DNA from: Atriophallophorus winterbourni
Taxonomy: Eukaryota > Platyhelminthes > Trematoda > Plagiorchiida > Microphallidae
Assembly (NCBI GenBank): GCA_013407085.1
Contig: JACCGJ010025938.1
Location: 62,001 to 126,000, forward strand
DNA length: 64,000 nt
Direction: 5' to 3'
Made by a program: the position numbers and the translations under genes. Below are positions 54,001 through 61,621 of the stretch, in pieces; position 1 is the stretch's first letter, and every line of letters starts with the position of its first letter. Under the pieces are notes generated by a model. It was not told the origin of the DNA, ran no database searches, and was given only the letters and a program-made list of their open reading frames with translations.

Positions 54001-56307
54001 CGGGCGGGATACTGCCAGGTCGCCCATGCCTAGACAGGAGAACAATTAGGGTTCTCGACCAAAGCCTTTGGGTCAGGTTGAGACCGTGTTCGTCTGACCT
54101 CTATCCATTGACCTTCCTGGTATGAGTGACTGAAGGTGCTCGGAGAGCACCACCCAGCATAGCTCAATGGGTCATAGAGGTGCGCAAACCATCGCACCAC
54201 GTTAAGGTCCAGTCTCAGCACGTGAAAAAAGGGAAAGCAGGCAAGCGGAATATGCACAAGCAAATGCGCAAAAAGCAGTTTGTTTTTGTAGTTTCACTGC
54301 ATGCGATTTTGTGGGTTTTTGTTTTTATATATAAAATAATACCGGATAAAAAAAATTATGACACATAATAAAATAGACTAGCGCAACTGACTTCGGTTTG
54401 CAGCCATATCGCGTAAGCTTTCCAGCCAAATAATAGGTGGAGCTTTTGGACCCCACCCAGGCAAACGAATACGCCCAACTGAGCCTAGTGCTACGGTGAG
54501 ATTCCTCATCCCAACGCGCCACCTCATGGACTGGCCACCAGATCGTTTCTCCCAGCTTGTCAGACTCTGCGAATAAGGCGCGGTACGGTAAACGGAGTAG
54601 GCATTCTTAAAACATGTCCCAACCATCGCAAGCGATCAAGCATCAGCATTTCTCTCAGTCCGTGGCCACCTGGTCCTAACACCCGCTTGCAGACATCTAT
54701 ATTTGTAACATGATGCTGCCACCGAATGCCACGACTACCTCGGAATGGCGTCGTTGTAAACGTGGTCAAACTTTGACTTCGTTCAAGCAGACGAAAACGT
54801 TGGCGGTAATATTACCTGCAGTTGGAGCTACCCGTTTCCCGGGTTTGGGGCCAACAATAGGGGACCTGATTGAAACCTTCAAAATCATGTCAGGTTTCAG
54901 TACTATTCATCCCAATGAATTGTTCGCTCTGGCGCCAAGTGTGGGTACTCGAGGCCACCCATTAAAACTGGCCAAGCGACATGTCAGGTTAAATGTTCGT
55001 AAGTTCTTCTTTAGTGAGAGGGTAGTAAATTACTGGAATCGACTTCCTAAAGAAGTTGTTTGTTCTACTTCGGTAGGGATTTTCAAGAATAGACTTGACT
55101 CTGTGTGGCCTTCATTATTTCCTAATTTTTATCCGTAAGGGAATGGTATGAAAGCACAAGCCTGATCCAGGCAAAGTGCCGCACAGTCAGAAACTGTACG
55201 TGGGCTAAGATACTGTCAGGTTGCCCGTAAGGGAAAAGTTGGTATGATCCTCATGTTGTCTTTGGAACGCACTAATGTTTCTCCTCACCTATTGGTGAGG
55301 GGAGTTTTTCTGTTTCATTCCAGATTACTCTCATACCAGAAGATATTTGTGAAGATATTGATTGAAGTGGTGGACGCTCTTCTGTTTCATACCACCGAAA
55401 GAAATCTGGACGCTCGATTGGCTCGTTAGCCACATACAGTCCTGTGCAAACTGAACTGAACTGAACTGAACAGATCAGAATTTAGTCTTTAAACTTTAGA
55501 CGAGGGAAACAGCAAGCTCATCTTGTCCTCAAAGACCAAGATATTTTCAATCGCCGTTTCAATCTGATCAATTGCTACGCTCAAAAATTATACTTAAGAC
55601 ATCTTTGTTCTGACAACACCATCATCATGGAGTACAATGGCAGACAAAACCCTAGCAACATGAAATAGGTAAAGCAAATAAGCAAACGAGCAAAACATTC
55701 GGCAGTCGAACGTAAAGCACGCTGACCACGAAAACGCCGCCAATCAGTCTAAGATAATTACAGCCGAATCGCACTGTGTCGTCTTTTCAAACGCAACGAA
55801 ATATAAGATAATGAGCTAGCGGCATTCACATACGGCATGACCAAAGGAAGCCAAAAACATTTGAACAAAATGCCAGTCTTTGTCCTTAAACTTTAACAAC
55901 ATCGAAATATCAGCCGTAACAATCTATTAAAATAAAATATTCCAAATATTGAATAGATGTTCGTAGCACGAGTTACTTTGCAACTTAATCGACACAAATG
56001 GAGTGGGTGTTAAGATGTTTTATGGTGAGTGCTTAACGTTTATCGAACCGCAGAAATATTGATTTAAATATAATTTGTACAAACCTTGTGTATGTGCTAG
56101 GTAGCTTCCCTCATTGTTGTGTAAGGTTAAGCAGAGTTTGCATTCATATGTTCCAAGGTGATTTTTCATAAAATAAGGATCTTTGTTCAAATCAATGGTA
56201 TCCAATGCAAGTTGCCTGAGACGTTCACGACGATCGCGATTAGCTTCCGCTTCCGAAGCCACTCCACCCGATCCTGTTTTGCCACCAACACGATGCTGGA
56301 AATCCAT
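38685..56307 (-). CDS. SF3A2: Splicing factor 3A subunit 2 (SF3a66), complete gene of four coding exons
   Basis: Subunit of the SF3a complex of U2 snRNP, needed to form the 17S U2 particle and the prespliceosome; nuclear. Coding exons on the - strand: 56307-56085, 43983-43853, 40091-39813 and 39077-38685, with GT..AG introns of about 12.1, 3.76 and 0.74 kb, giving 341 codons. Residues 1-74 start MDFQHRVGGKTGSGGVAS and hold the matrin-type C2H2 finger (CKLCLTLHNNEGSYLAHTQG, finishing KKHQ in exon 2). Exon 2 carries the basic linker with KFVKIGRPGYK; exon 3 the conserved core QIDYPEIAE ... PRHRFMSAYEQRVEPPDRRWQYLL. Exon 4 is a proline-rich tail (runs of 6-12 Pro), much shorter than the human tail and lacking its VHPPAPG heptads. 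Phases agree at all junctions. Introns are full of LINEs, SX and HZ. Confidence 0.95.
39078..39812 (-). other. SF3A2: SF3A2 intron 3
   Basis: 735 bp, GT..AG (donor GTTAGT, acceptor CGACAG). No repeat family recognised; the only SF3A2 intron without obvious transposons. Confidence 0.8.
39813..40091 (-). CDS. SF3A2: SF3A2 coding exon 3
   Basis: 279 nt, 93 codons, starting VTKQKDPDTGQQS and ending VKQFYLQ. Acceptor TTTTCTAG, donor GTTAGT. Most conserved part of the protein; compared with vertebrates it has IERIV where they have GI, a small insertion. Confidence 0.95.
40390..40625 (+). repeat. SX SINE, diverged
   Basis: Nearly full-length sense copy in SF3A2 intron 2, with GTGCTGTTTGGCTAACACTG and TGTCTAGGCCTGGTCAAC. 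Confidence 0.75.
40880..41940 (-). mobile_element. FN-LINE group I 3' part, interrupted by SX
   Basis: On the - strand, RT remnants (41940-41580, with blocks equal to the 51390-51480 region of the group I LINE such as GTCAATATCCTGTAA) lead into the group I 3' UTR (41360-41100) and tail (40900-40880). Heavily mutated. Lies in SF3A2 intron 2. Confidence 0.65.
40899..41113 (-). repeat. SX SINE with 15-bp target-site duplication
   Basis: SX (40914-41098) between AGCATTACAC[C/A]GGTA repeats at 40899-40913 and 41099-41113, one mismatch. Inserted in a group I LINE 3' UTR. Confidence 0.9.
42083..42686 (+). mobile_element. Non-autonomous RTE-leader module with 10-bp target-site duplication
   Basis: 584 bp (42093-42676) between direct repeats AATCAAAAGG at 42083-42092 and 42677-42686. 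The first about 420 bp match the RTE 5' leader from its first base; the last part (ATGATGATGTCTCAATCCGAG ... AAAAGTAAAAGTAAAG) is not in the full-length RTE and ends in an A-rich AAAGT-type tail. No coding capacity. It looks like a SINE-sized passenger built from an LINE leader. Confidence 0.75.
42750..42862 (+). repeat. SX SINE, 5'-truncated, with CATA tail repeat
   Basis: 3' half of SX followed by a tandem CATA tail (42838-42860), clear evidence that this end is the 3' tail. Confidence 0.88.
43060..43290 (-). repeat. SX SINE, near full length, diverged
   Basis: Antisense copy in SF3A2 intron 2... position upstream of exon 3 and downstream of exon 2 in gene order. Confidence 0.8.
43291..43852 (+). 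other. Unassigned part of SF3A2 intron 2
   Basis: About 560 bp. 43290-43440 weakly resembles the FN-LINE connection region on the - strand (an AFANLRHLLRRRNVSL stretch); the rest up to the exon 2 donor is unassigned. Confidence 0.45.
43853..43983 (-). CDS. SF3A2: SF3A2 coding exon 2
   Basis: 131 nt, encoding the end of the finger (GKKHQYNLQRRAAEQAREAP) and KFVKIGRPGYK. Acceptor ATAG before 43983, donor GTAAGC after 43853. Too short for a simple frame scan; found from the conserved SF3A2 sequence. Confidence 0.93.
44309..44395 (-). ncRNA. Hammerhead ribozyme 1 of HZ, complete
   Basis: Core on the - strand: helix I strand GCACAC, then CTGATGA (44365-44359), helix II GCGG-CAATAA-CCGC, GAAAC, helix III ACC/GGU with no more than a 2-nt loop, C as the cleavage residue at 44335, and the returning helix I strand GTGTGC (44334-44329). 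Cleavage predicted between 44335 and 44334. Helix I extends outward by an internal loop to GTTCGAA/TTCGAAC (44395-44389 with 44315-44309), the region where loop contacts usually speed cleavage. Confidence 0.88.
44615..44671 (-). ncRNA. Hammerhead ribozyme 2 of HZ, 5'-truncated
   Basis: Identical core, helix II, helix III and 3' arm to copy 1, but the element starts at the first core base, so the 5' strand of helix I is replaced by target DNA (GTAATG). It probably cannot fold an active helix I in this position. Confidence 0.85.
44912..45146 (-). repeat. SX SINE, near full length
   Basis: Antisense copy in SF3A2 intron 1 with intact 3' stem-loop and internal hairpin. Confidence 0.88.
45163..45256 (-). 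repeat. SX SINE, 5'-truncated copy
   Basis: 3' half only, antisense, close to the previous copy. Confidence 0.8.
45280..45857 (+). mobile_element. FN-LINE 5' leader, isolated, split by SX
   Basis: Matches the leader of the group I LINE (54228-53840, - strand): GAGGTCAGACGAACACG, CTCAACxxxACCC, TAGGCATGGGCG, ATACAACCATGAC and GATAAACAGGxTCGCCTTAC. No coding region follows; it runs into a LINE 3' end at 45858. Confidence 0.65.
45502..45729 (-). repeat. SX SINE with 13-bp target-site duplication
   Basis: SX (45515-45716) between perfect repeats TGTCTAGGCATGG at 45502-45514 and 45717-45729, inside the LINE leader. Confidence 0.94.
45858..45949 (-). mobile_element. FN-LINE group J 3' end
   Basis: On the - strand: CTGCTTTTCCTGCTTCGT, then GGCACTTTGTCTGG and CTCCAGACTTGTGCTTGATG with a GAT repeat tail. 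Same 3' end as at 15575-15660. Carries the stem-loop compared with SX. Confidence 0.75.
45950..46258 (-). mobile_element. FN-LINE group I 3' UTR with GAT tail
   Basis: Reverse complement of 48325-48627, over 300 bp, ending in tandem GAT (45953-45969). It includes CTTGTATGTTGTCAAGCGGA and GCATTCGGTACGCGCTACC. Confidence 0.85.
46439..47713 (-). pseudogene. Group H LINE RT, C-terminal 400+ codons
   Basis: Uninterrupted frame: YREEQAGFRGGRGCVDQIF, FLDIQAAFDSIDR (catalytic Asp), GVRQGCPISPFLFNFAIDD, YADDIALLGEDA (catalytic), YGCETWTLRQADSQRL, LRWLGHVLRMDERRLP, RLPGWSPKN and a stop at 46439. The apparent N-terminal codons before YREEQ come from the inserted group I LINE. The best-preserved FN-LINE RT in the window. 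Confidence 0.88.
47701..48637 (+). mobile_element. FN-LINE group I copy, 5'-truncated, with 13-bp target-site duplication
   Basis: 911 bp (47714-48624) between GATACTCTGCTTC repeats at 47701-47713 and 48625-48637. It carries the end of the RT (SARISKATVAFRNLG, YGCETWTLRKEHIQRL, LRWLGHVLRMPDHRLPK in a second frame), a stop near 48320, the 3' UTR and a GAT tail (48609-48627). Close to the group I LINE at 50.7-54.2 kb. It lies antisense to its host LINE. Confidence 0.9.
48638..49392 (-). pseudogene. Group H LINE linker and RT N-terminal part
   Basis: Frames 49392-49105 and 49207-48545: VRELITEADGSLITNRERRMDRWREHFASQF, RRRKAPGLDELPAELF, VFKKGWRKECGNHRGISLIPVVSKL. The frame runs past 48638 into the inserted element (HHHHHQRQQY from the GAT tail), which is not part of the LINE protein. 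Confidence 0.82.
49411..50470 (-). pseudogene. Group H LINE endonuclease
   Basis: Frames 50470-50039, 50002-49754 and 49800-49411. Motifs: FKLAAFNVRTLRQTG, DICCLSETRLHD (catalytic Glu), DWLYVNSRLCTVRLGG, IAAYAPTDCSVD, VILAGDLNARVG, TQIDHIAISYRWRSS and SDHALVCANL. Two small frameshifts (near 50020 and 49760) break it; catalytic residues are present. Confidence 0.85.
50525..50735 (-). mobile_element. RTE-type leader fragment
   Basis: Reverse complement of part of the RTE leader (CTCCATCTGCCCGGAGCAAAC, GGCGCCAGTCAAGC on the + strand). It lies exactly between LINE groups H and I. Confidence 0.7.
50740..52628 (-). pseudogene. Group I LINE reverse transcriptase (two frames)
   Basis: 52628-51609: linker (ITEIDGT-like, LITNKNRRLSRWAEHFEEQF), FKAAGPDDIPPVLFKEGG, IFKKGVRSSCSNHRGISL, EQQAGFRPGRGCVDHIF, FKGAFDSVDR and GVRQGCPISPFLFNF; a frameshift near 51620 then gives 51645-50740 with YADDIVMLFDS (catalytic), VLLQDIDISNSTLLL, FTYLGSCINSSASLDDEV, YGCETWTLRKEHIQRL-like CGCETWTL and LPGWCPRDQ. 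One frameshift separates it from an intact RT. Confidence 0.87.
52650..53710 (-). pseudogene. Group I LINE endonuclease, decayed
   Basis: Recognisable pieces on the - strand: 53248-53012 with MNARLGRL (end of the GDMNAR loop), LGGMFGLEGQRTDNGERF, ITTWRSPDGS and AQIDHIAIS. Upstream parts are scattered over three frames. Non-functional. Confidence 0.7.
54230..54745 (-). pseudogene. FN-LINE group J, C-terminus and part of 3' UTR
   Basis: On the - strand: RGIRWQHHVTNIDVCKRVLG, GGHGLREMLMLDRLRWLGHV, then RRSGGQSMRWRVGMRNLTVA and RIRLPGWGPKAPP with a stop near 54380, followed by the group J 3' UTR to 54230. Same order as in the copy at 14700-15560. Confidence 0.75.
54746..55143 (+). pseudogene. 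Chimeric LINE frame: FN-LINE C-terminus joined to CR1-like C-terminus
   Basis: One open frame (to stop at 55138) whose first part (about 54746-54860) reads like the FN-LINE end (RGQTLTSFKQTKTLAV, ATRFPGLGPT) and whose second part (from about 54864) is the CR1-like end (GDLIETFKIMSGF, KFFFSERVVNYWNRLPKEVV). Likely an accidental in-frame junction of two fragments. Confidence 0.65.
55133..55235 (-). repeat. SX SINE, 5'-truncated, with 11-bp target-site duplication
   Basis: 81-bp SX 3' part (55144-55224, antisense) between CCGTAAGGGAA repeats at 55133-55143 and 55225-55235. The target is the stop codon region of a CR1-like LINE. Confidence 0.92.
55236..55475 (+). mobile_element. CR1-like LINE 3' UTR with ACTGA tail
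   Basis: 3' UTR of the CR1-like LINE (GGACGCTCGATTGGCTCGT, CACATACAGTCCTGTGCAAA) ending in GAACTGAACTGAACTGAAC (about 55450-55470). Confidence 0.75.
55476..56084 (-). other. SF3A2: Proximal part of SF3A2 intron 1, no recognised repeat
   Basis: About 600 bp directly after exon 1 in gene order. Only a short ATCATCATGGA stretch near 55620 recalls the group I LINE tail. Confidence 0.5.
56085..56307 (-). CDS. SF3A2: SF3A2 coding exon 1
   Basis: 223 nt. ATG at 56307-56305 chosen because it begins the invariant MDFQHR N-terminus; the frame is open further upstream but that part is not conserved. Ends CACAAG before GTTTGT, splitting a Gly codon in the zinc finger. Confidence 0.95.
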
Positions 56308-56703
56308 TTTAAAATCAATACGCTGCAAATGTTTGAATTGCCGCGTAAGTTCTTTATTTAAGTTTAGCTTAGTTCGCACAGGATTTAAAGCAGCTCTGCG
56401 GATAATCGTCCACCCCTGTCAAATATTCCTCTTTTTCCGTTTAAATCGCGAAGTCTATCCGGACTGTCTCTATGTTGCACAGCACCTCATAGCTACTGTT
56501 GGAAAATGAACATTAGGTTTCTATTTACTACCACGTTGCGCGGCCGGCTGAATAAGAAACACGGTAGAGAATATAATAAAATTTTCATTTTTTGTCTAGA
56601 AACTGGAAATGCTACAAAAATGATTTACACATTTTAGATAGTAATCATGGGAACTGTGCAGTAAACATATAACCCTACTTGGGGTCCTAAAATGCGCGAA
56701 ACT
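56308..56703 (-). promoter_or_regulatory. SF3A2: Presumed SF3A2 5' UTR and promoter region
   Basis: Sequence upstream of the SF3A2 ATG on the - strand. No TATA box or other motif is convincing; placement is by position only. Confidence 0.3.
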
Positions 56704-56935
56704 TGTTCAGTTCAGTTCATTTTGCTAAAAACAGTATGTGGCTAACGAGCCAATCGGGCGTCCAGAATTTCTTTCGGTGGAAAGCGGCAGAGAAGCACCC
56801 ACCACTGCTTAAACGATTTTTCTTTTTGTCTATTTGAAATCTTGTATTTAGTGAGCACCGCGTTATACCCGATGCTGGAAACATAAAAAAGCAGTTTCTC
56901 TTAACCAGCACAGTGAGAGGTCAGCTGAAGTAGAA
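56704..56935 (-). mobile_element. CR1-like LINE 3' UTR
   Basis: Reverse copy of the 3' UTR also at 150-350 and 55245-55470 (TGACCTCTCACTGTGCTGG, GCAGTGGTGGGTGCTTCTC on the - strand), ending in GAACTGAAC at 56704. It lies about 400 bp upstream of the SF3A2 ATG. Confidence 0.75.
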
Positions 56936-57189
56936 TCGTATATAGTAAAAAAAACACCTAGAACTCTAGCCTTTACTTGATTTACGGGATAACGCTAAAA
57001 GATGAACTACCTAAGCTTGTATAGCAATTAGGGAGAGTATTCAGGAAAAAAACTTACTCCATTTGCGGTCCAAATCCTGCTTCAGACTCGAGACGGTACT
57101 GCAGGATATAAGTTCTTCTGGAACAATGTTCCAAAGTTTACATCACTAAGGCTGAAAATTGTTTCCAGAAGTCTAGTCGACATCATTTC

Positions 57190-58196
57190 TTAGCCATTTT
57201 AAGTTAATGGCCCCGAGTGCAAAGCTCGGGACATAAGGTAAAGAAGTCGTTCATCGGCACGCCGCTCAAACCCTTCAAGACCTTGAAGGTTTTAATTGGG
57301 TCACATCTTAAACGACGGCGCCTAAGGGAGAAAAGATCGAAAAGCATCAGGCGCGCAGCGTACGGCTTCTCTCGCTTATCCTCAATCATGCGCTGTACGT
57401 TTTCAAGTCGAAGGATTTCCTTTTTGTTGTAAGGTCACCACGCCTGAACACAATATTCAAGATGCGGCCAAACGAATGCTTTGTACAGTGGCAGGAATAC
57501 ATCGGGTCTTCTGCTCGATAGTACTGATTTCAGCCGAGAAATTACCTTGCGTACACGCTGAGCTACAGCGGCACATTGGTCCTCCCATTTGAAGTCAGAT
57601 GTAACCACTACTCTCAAATACTTAACACACTGCGCGGCGTTATCACGTAGAGAATTTCCCGACACATGGACCGAAAGCATATAACCCAGTGCTGATAAGG
57701 GTTTGCTCTTATTAAGGTTCAGTGGGAGGTCCCACTGGTATGACCAGTTAATGACCCGCTGAAGGTCGTGCATCAAGGTATCTTCATCCGTTGATCCGAT
57801 GAAATTCACATCATTCGCGAAAATGATGCATGGACACTTCAAGGCAGACGACAAGTCATCAATGAAAATTAGGAGTAGAAGAGGACCGACTACCAACCCT
57901 TGAGGGACCCCACTGATCACGTCAGTTTGGCTAGAGAACGTGGATCAAAACCGAAATCTGAATGTCCCACCTGTAAGTAATGCTTTTATCCAAGCAAGTA
58001 GACTACCCTGTATGCCTTTTGCTGCTAGCTTGATCTTCAGAAGGCGGTGACACATGGAATCAAAAGACTTGCTAAAATGTTAGTAGAGGGTTCCGGTTGG
58101 CTTTCCATCGTCCAGCATTTTAGTTGCGGTTTCGAGAAAACTAAGATGGTTAGTCAGGCAGGATCTACCGTTGAGAAATCCATGTTGAGTTACACT
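57190..58196 (-). pseudogene. CR1-like LINE RT, part 1 (3' side of the gypsy insertion)
   Basis: On the - strand: RT blocks from QHGF-type sequence (58190 side) through FDSMCHR-like, ISGVPQGLVVGPLLLLIF (57920) and the catalytic box as FANDVNFIGS, where Asn replaces the first Asp of FADD; then thumb (WPHLEYCVQAW) and C-terminus (57389-57204, DLFSLRRRRLR). It is 5'-continued at 62803-62925 beyond the gypsy element. Frameshifts near 57960 and 57430. Confidence 0.8.
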
Positions 58197-58401
58197 TGTA
58201 GTGGATAGTGAAGAATGAATATTGAGGCCGCGTGTATTGCAGTTATATTCACATACAATTTTGACTCCCAGACAACCACAGAATAACGAAAACCGTGCGT
58301 AGACAAAGAGTGTATTGTAATTAATGCAAGGTTAACAACAAGAAAATTTGAATTACAGAATTATTGATTATTATTGATTAAATATTTGAACCGTCACCAC
58401 A
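58197..58401 (-). repeat. Gypsy 3' LTR
   Basis: 205 bp, same length as the 5' LTR. It directly follows the polypurine tract. Confidence 0.93.
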
Positions 58402-58416
58402 GATTCCCCTCCTAGA
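58402..58416 (-). promoter_or_regulatory. Polypurine tract
   Basis: CTAGGAGGGGAATC on the - strand immediately before the 3' LTR; the usual primer for plus-strand synthesis. Confidence 0.8.
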
Positions 58417-58609
58417 CCTTTGAAGAAGAAAAAGATGCTCGAAAAAAAATAGGTTATAAAATCATCAAACTTTTGTGGAAAATGTACCTTGCGACCTGAA
58501 TGTGTTTGTCTGTCGGGTGGTTTGAGACACGAACGGAATGGGGTTTTATCAGGGGTAAGGTTGGTTTCTGGTGAATCAGACGAAGGGACGTGTTGGTCAG
58601 TAGTTGACA

Positions 58610-59570
58610 TCTGTGGAGTACTGTTTCGGGTATTTCCTTTCGCTTCCGATGTTAGTTCTACGTAAGCGACTTTCAGACGATCGATACTGACAGTTTCTCT
58701 CGATCAATTCCGGTCAATTACGAAATACTTGGGATGCCTGCTGAGCACCTTGTACGGACCAGTATACGGTGATTGAAGTGGTTGACGTACATGATCGGCG
58801 CGCACAAACACAAAGTCGCAGGTAGACAAGTCGGCTGGGATGTAGAACGGTTGGGCGTTTTGGCGAGTTGGGATAGCTCGTAATGATTTCATGAAGCTGC
58901 GAAGGCGACTGACATATTGTGCAGCTGTAAGATCATTTGGTGAATCGGAAGATGTCAGAAATTAGCCAGGTAGGTTAAGTGTACTCCCGTAAACCACCTC
59001 AGCAGCTGAGCAACCAAGGTCTTATTCACGGTTGTACGAATACCAAGAAGCACCAAAAGCAATGACTCGGACCAACGTTCTGAATTCCCGTGACTCATGC
59101 TTGCGGCTTTGAGTTGCCGGTGAAATCTTTCGACTAAGCTGTTTGAAGAAGGATGGTAGGCTGTAGTCTATATGTGCTTTGTACCGAGTGTTCGATTCAA
59201 TTCCCGAATGAGCGTTGACTGGAATTGAGAACCTCTGTCCGTGGTAATAGTGTTCGGTACACCAAAATTGCTTTCGCAACCGTTTCTGCACTGATATCCG
59301 GTATGGCTACAGCCAATGGCCAAAGGGTAAAACGGTCGACGCAGGTCAATATATAGAAGCAACCGTTAGAGACCGCTAATGGACCAACGAGATCCAAGTG
59401 AACGTGCTGAAAGCGCTCCGTAACAGGTGGAAATACACCAAGGGAACTGATGGTGTGACGTTGGACTTTGCTTTGTTGACATCGGAGGCAACTCTTGGTC
59501 CAAAGTTGAATGTCTTTATGCATATCAGACCAAAGATAACGAGAGCTAATCAGCTTTCGAGTAGCTATTA
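58610..59570 (-). pseudogene. Gypsy integrase, frameshifted
   Basis: 59570-59197 begins ATRKLISSRYLWSDMHKD and has the Cys pair CLRCQQSK of the HHCC domain, then the core HLDLVGPL (first catalytic Asp) and LTCVDRF (second expected Asp region). After frameshifts near 59290 a second frame has TITTDRGSQFQS (59362-59168). The C-terminal end (58892-58704) has AQFYIP-like and YTGPYKVLSRHPKYFV, the GPY/F module. The final piece (58610-58420) is proline/serine-rich with RKVHFP. Several breaks, so no active integrase. Confidence 0.82.
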
Positions 59571-59785
59571 TGTAATGAATTGAATTATATTGAACTGAGT
59601 AAGCAGCCCAAGAATGTAAGTGAGAACAAACCACGCTCACACGAACTACAGTATATATTAATTAATGCAACTCTAACAACGAGAATTTGAATTATTGATT
59701 AGTATTGGTTATTATTCAAACAATCATCACAGCCAACCGGCTCGGCTTGCATCATGGTGGGTAGGATTTGCGGAACCACACCACA
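59571..59785 (-). mobile_element. Solo LTR of a related gypsy family, inserted in pol
   Basis: 215 bp with TG..CA ends, flanked by 5-bp repeats TATTA (59566-59570) and TTTTA (59786-59790), one mismatch. Its inner part resembles the host LTR (TCAATAATTCAAATT, GTTGTTA, TTGCATTAATTA on the - strand) but it differs elsewhere, so it is a sister family. Integrase coding sequence (ATRKLIS) resumes directly on the other side. Confidence 0.8.
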
Positions 59786-61594
59786 TTTTATTTCGGAGTG
59801 TGATAAGCCATGTAAATGCTCGAATACGGTACGTCTCAAATCTAGTGGGACAATTGGACGGGCTTTACAAGTAGACATGTCACAAACCAGATAAGAATTA
59901 AAATTAGGTATCGGAATACGGCGGATTTTACCCGATTGTGAAGTAATATACCGATTTATTACAGGGTCATTTTGCTGCGAACGTGCTAATTGCTCAAAGT
60001 CTATTCCAGGCAGGTCGATAGCACTCAACTGAATCCGGGAGAATGTATCCGCAACTGTGTTTGACGAGCCGGAAAGATATCGAATGTCACTCGTGAATTG
60101 CGATATATAATCCAAGTGACGTATTTCTCGAAGCGAATATCGATCCGATTGTGCGGAAAGAGCAAACGTTAAGGGCTTGTGATCGGTCCATACTGTGAAA
60201 TCATGGCCTTCAAGCAGATGTCTGAAATGTCGTATCGCATAATAGATAGCCAGTAAATCACGGCCGAACGTACTGTATCGAGTTTGAGCTGGTTGAAGAC
60301 GACGAGAAAAGAAAGCGAGTGGCTTGGTGATATTGTCTTCTTCTTGTTGAAGGACCGCGCCGACCGCTTCTTGTGATGCGTCTGTAGCGAGAGACAGTCG
60401 AGCATTGGGGTTCGTTGATAAATGAGTCAGTGGAGTGACTTTGTTCAGTGCAGATTTGAGTTGTTCGAATGATTTGATGGCTTCGTCATTTATTTTAAAT
60501 TCACGTTTCTTTCCACGTACCAAGTCAGTCAATGGTAGTGAAATCATAGCACATTGTGGAATAAAGCGTCTATTATAGTTGACCAAACCCAAGAAACGTC
60601 TGACTTGACGGATGGAGCTGGGACATGGATAATCTTGGATAGCTGATAGTTTTTGAGGTAACGGTTTTATACCGGAACTATCAATTTGGTGTCCAAGAAT
60701 TTCGATAGAACTCACACCAAGAAGACATTTATCGGGATTAACCACAATGCCGTAGTGGGATAGACGTTGAAATACTTCACGGAGGTGTTCAAGATGTTCA
60801 GTGGGATTTGTACTTGCGACTAGGACATCATAAATGTACACGTAGACGAAAGGTAGACCGAGGAAAACTTGGTCCATAAATCTTTGGAAGGTCTGTGCAG
60901 CATTGCGTAGACCGAATGGCATCCTGAGAAATTCGAACAGACCAAATGGAGTGGTGATGGCAGTTTTGGGAATATCTTCGTCAGCTACAGGAATTTGATG
61001 ATATGCCCGCACTAAATCCAACTTCGAGAACACAGATTTTCCGTGAAGAGATAGTGCAAAGTCGTGTATGTGCGGAATCGGATATCGATCTGGGATCGTT
61101 ACACGATTTAAAGCACGATAATCGCCACATGGACGCCAGGCGTCCGGTTTGTTCTTTTCGACCATGTGAAGAGGAGTGGCCCAAGGTGAATTCGATGGAC
61201 GGATTATTCCGAGTTCCATCATATGCTCGAATTCTCGTTTGGCAGCTTCAAGTTTGTTAGGCGCCAGTCTGCGTGGTCTACTGAAAACCGGGGGTCCACG
61301 GGTTGAAATATGGTGTTTGATGTCATGCTTCACAGGGGTGTCGTGTGTACAGGGTTTGAAGATATCCGAAAATTCCCTGATGAGCGAAACGTAATTCGGA
61401 GCAGTATCTGGAATCAGGACTCGAATAGTTTTTATGGTAGAATTGCACAAATGTCCGATGACGTTAATCTTTGTGACATTGTCAATGAGTTTTCTTGTAG
61501 TCATGTTGACTGAATGATCAAAGTGTGAGAGAAACTCGGCTCCCAGGATAGGGGTTTTGACGTCGGCAACAGTGAAAATCCATCGAAAGTTACG
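59786..61594 (-). pseudogene. Gypsy reverse transcriptase and RNase H
   Basis: Open frame in phase with gag. [85 protein letters not shown] and a catalytic box reading YIYD, where Tyr (codon 60830-60832) replaces the first Asp of YxDD. RNase [39 protein letters not shown] and WTDHKPLTF. The frame then reads HGLSHSEI, the start of the integrase zinc domain, and enters the solo LTR at 59785; codons from there to 59699 are LTR-derived. Confidence 0.88.
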
Positions 61595-61621
61595 TCATAG
61601 ACCGAGGTTGATGGAAAAAGA

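Larger units (their letters stand above)
50736..54228 (-). mobile_element. FN-LINE group I, long copy
   Basis: On the - strand: leader (54228-53700), a badly frameshifted endonuclease (53700-52700), linker and RT (52628-50740). The 3' UTR is missing: the element ends at the stop codon and meets an RTE leader fragment. Lies in SF3A2 intron 1, sense direction. Confidence 0.8.

Noticed and set aside
61376..61395. CTGATGAGCGAAACG on the + strand inside gypsy pol, resembling a hammerhead core
   Set aside because: There is no helix II between CTGATGA and GAAAC and no flanking helix I; it is antisense to coding sequence and most likely chance.
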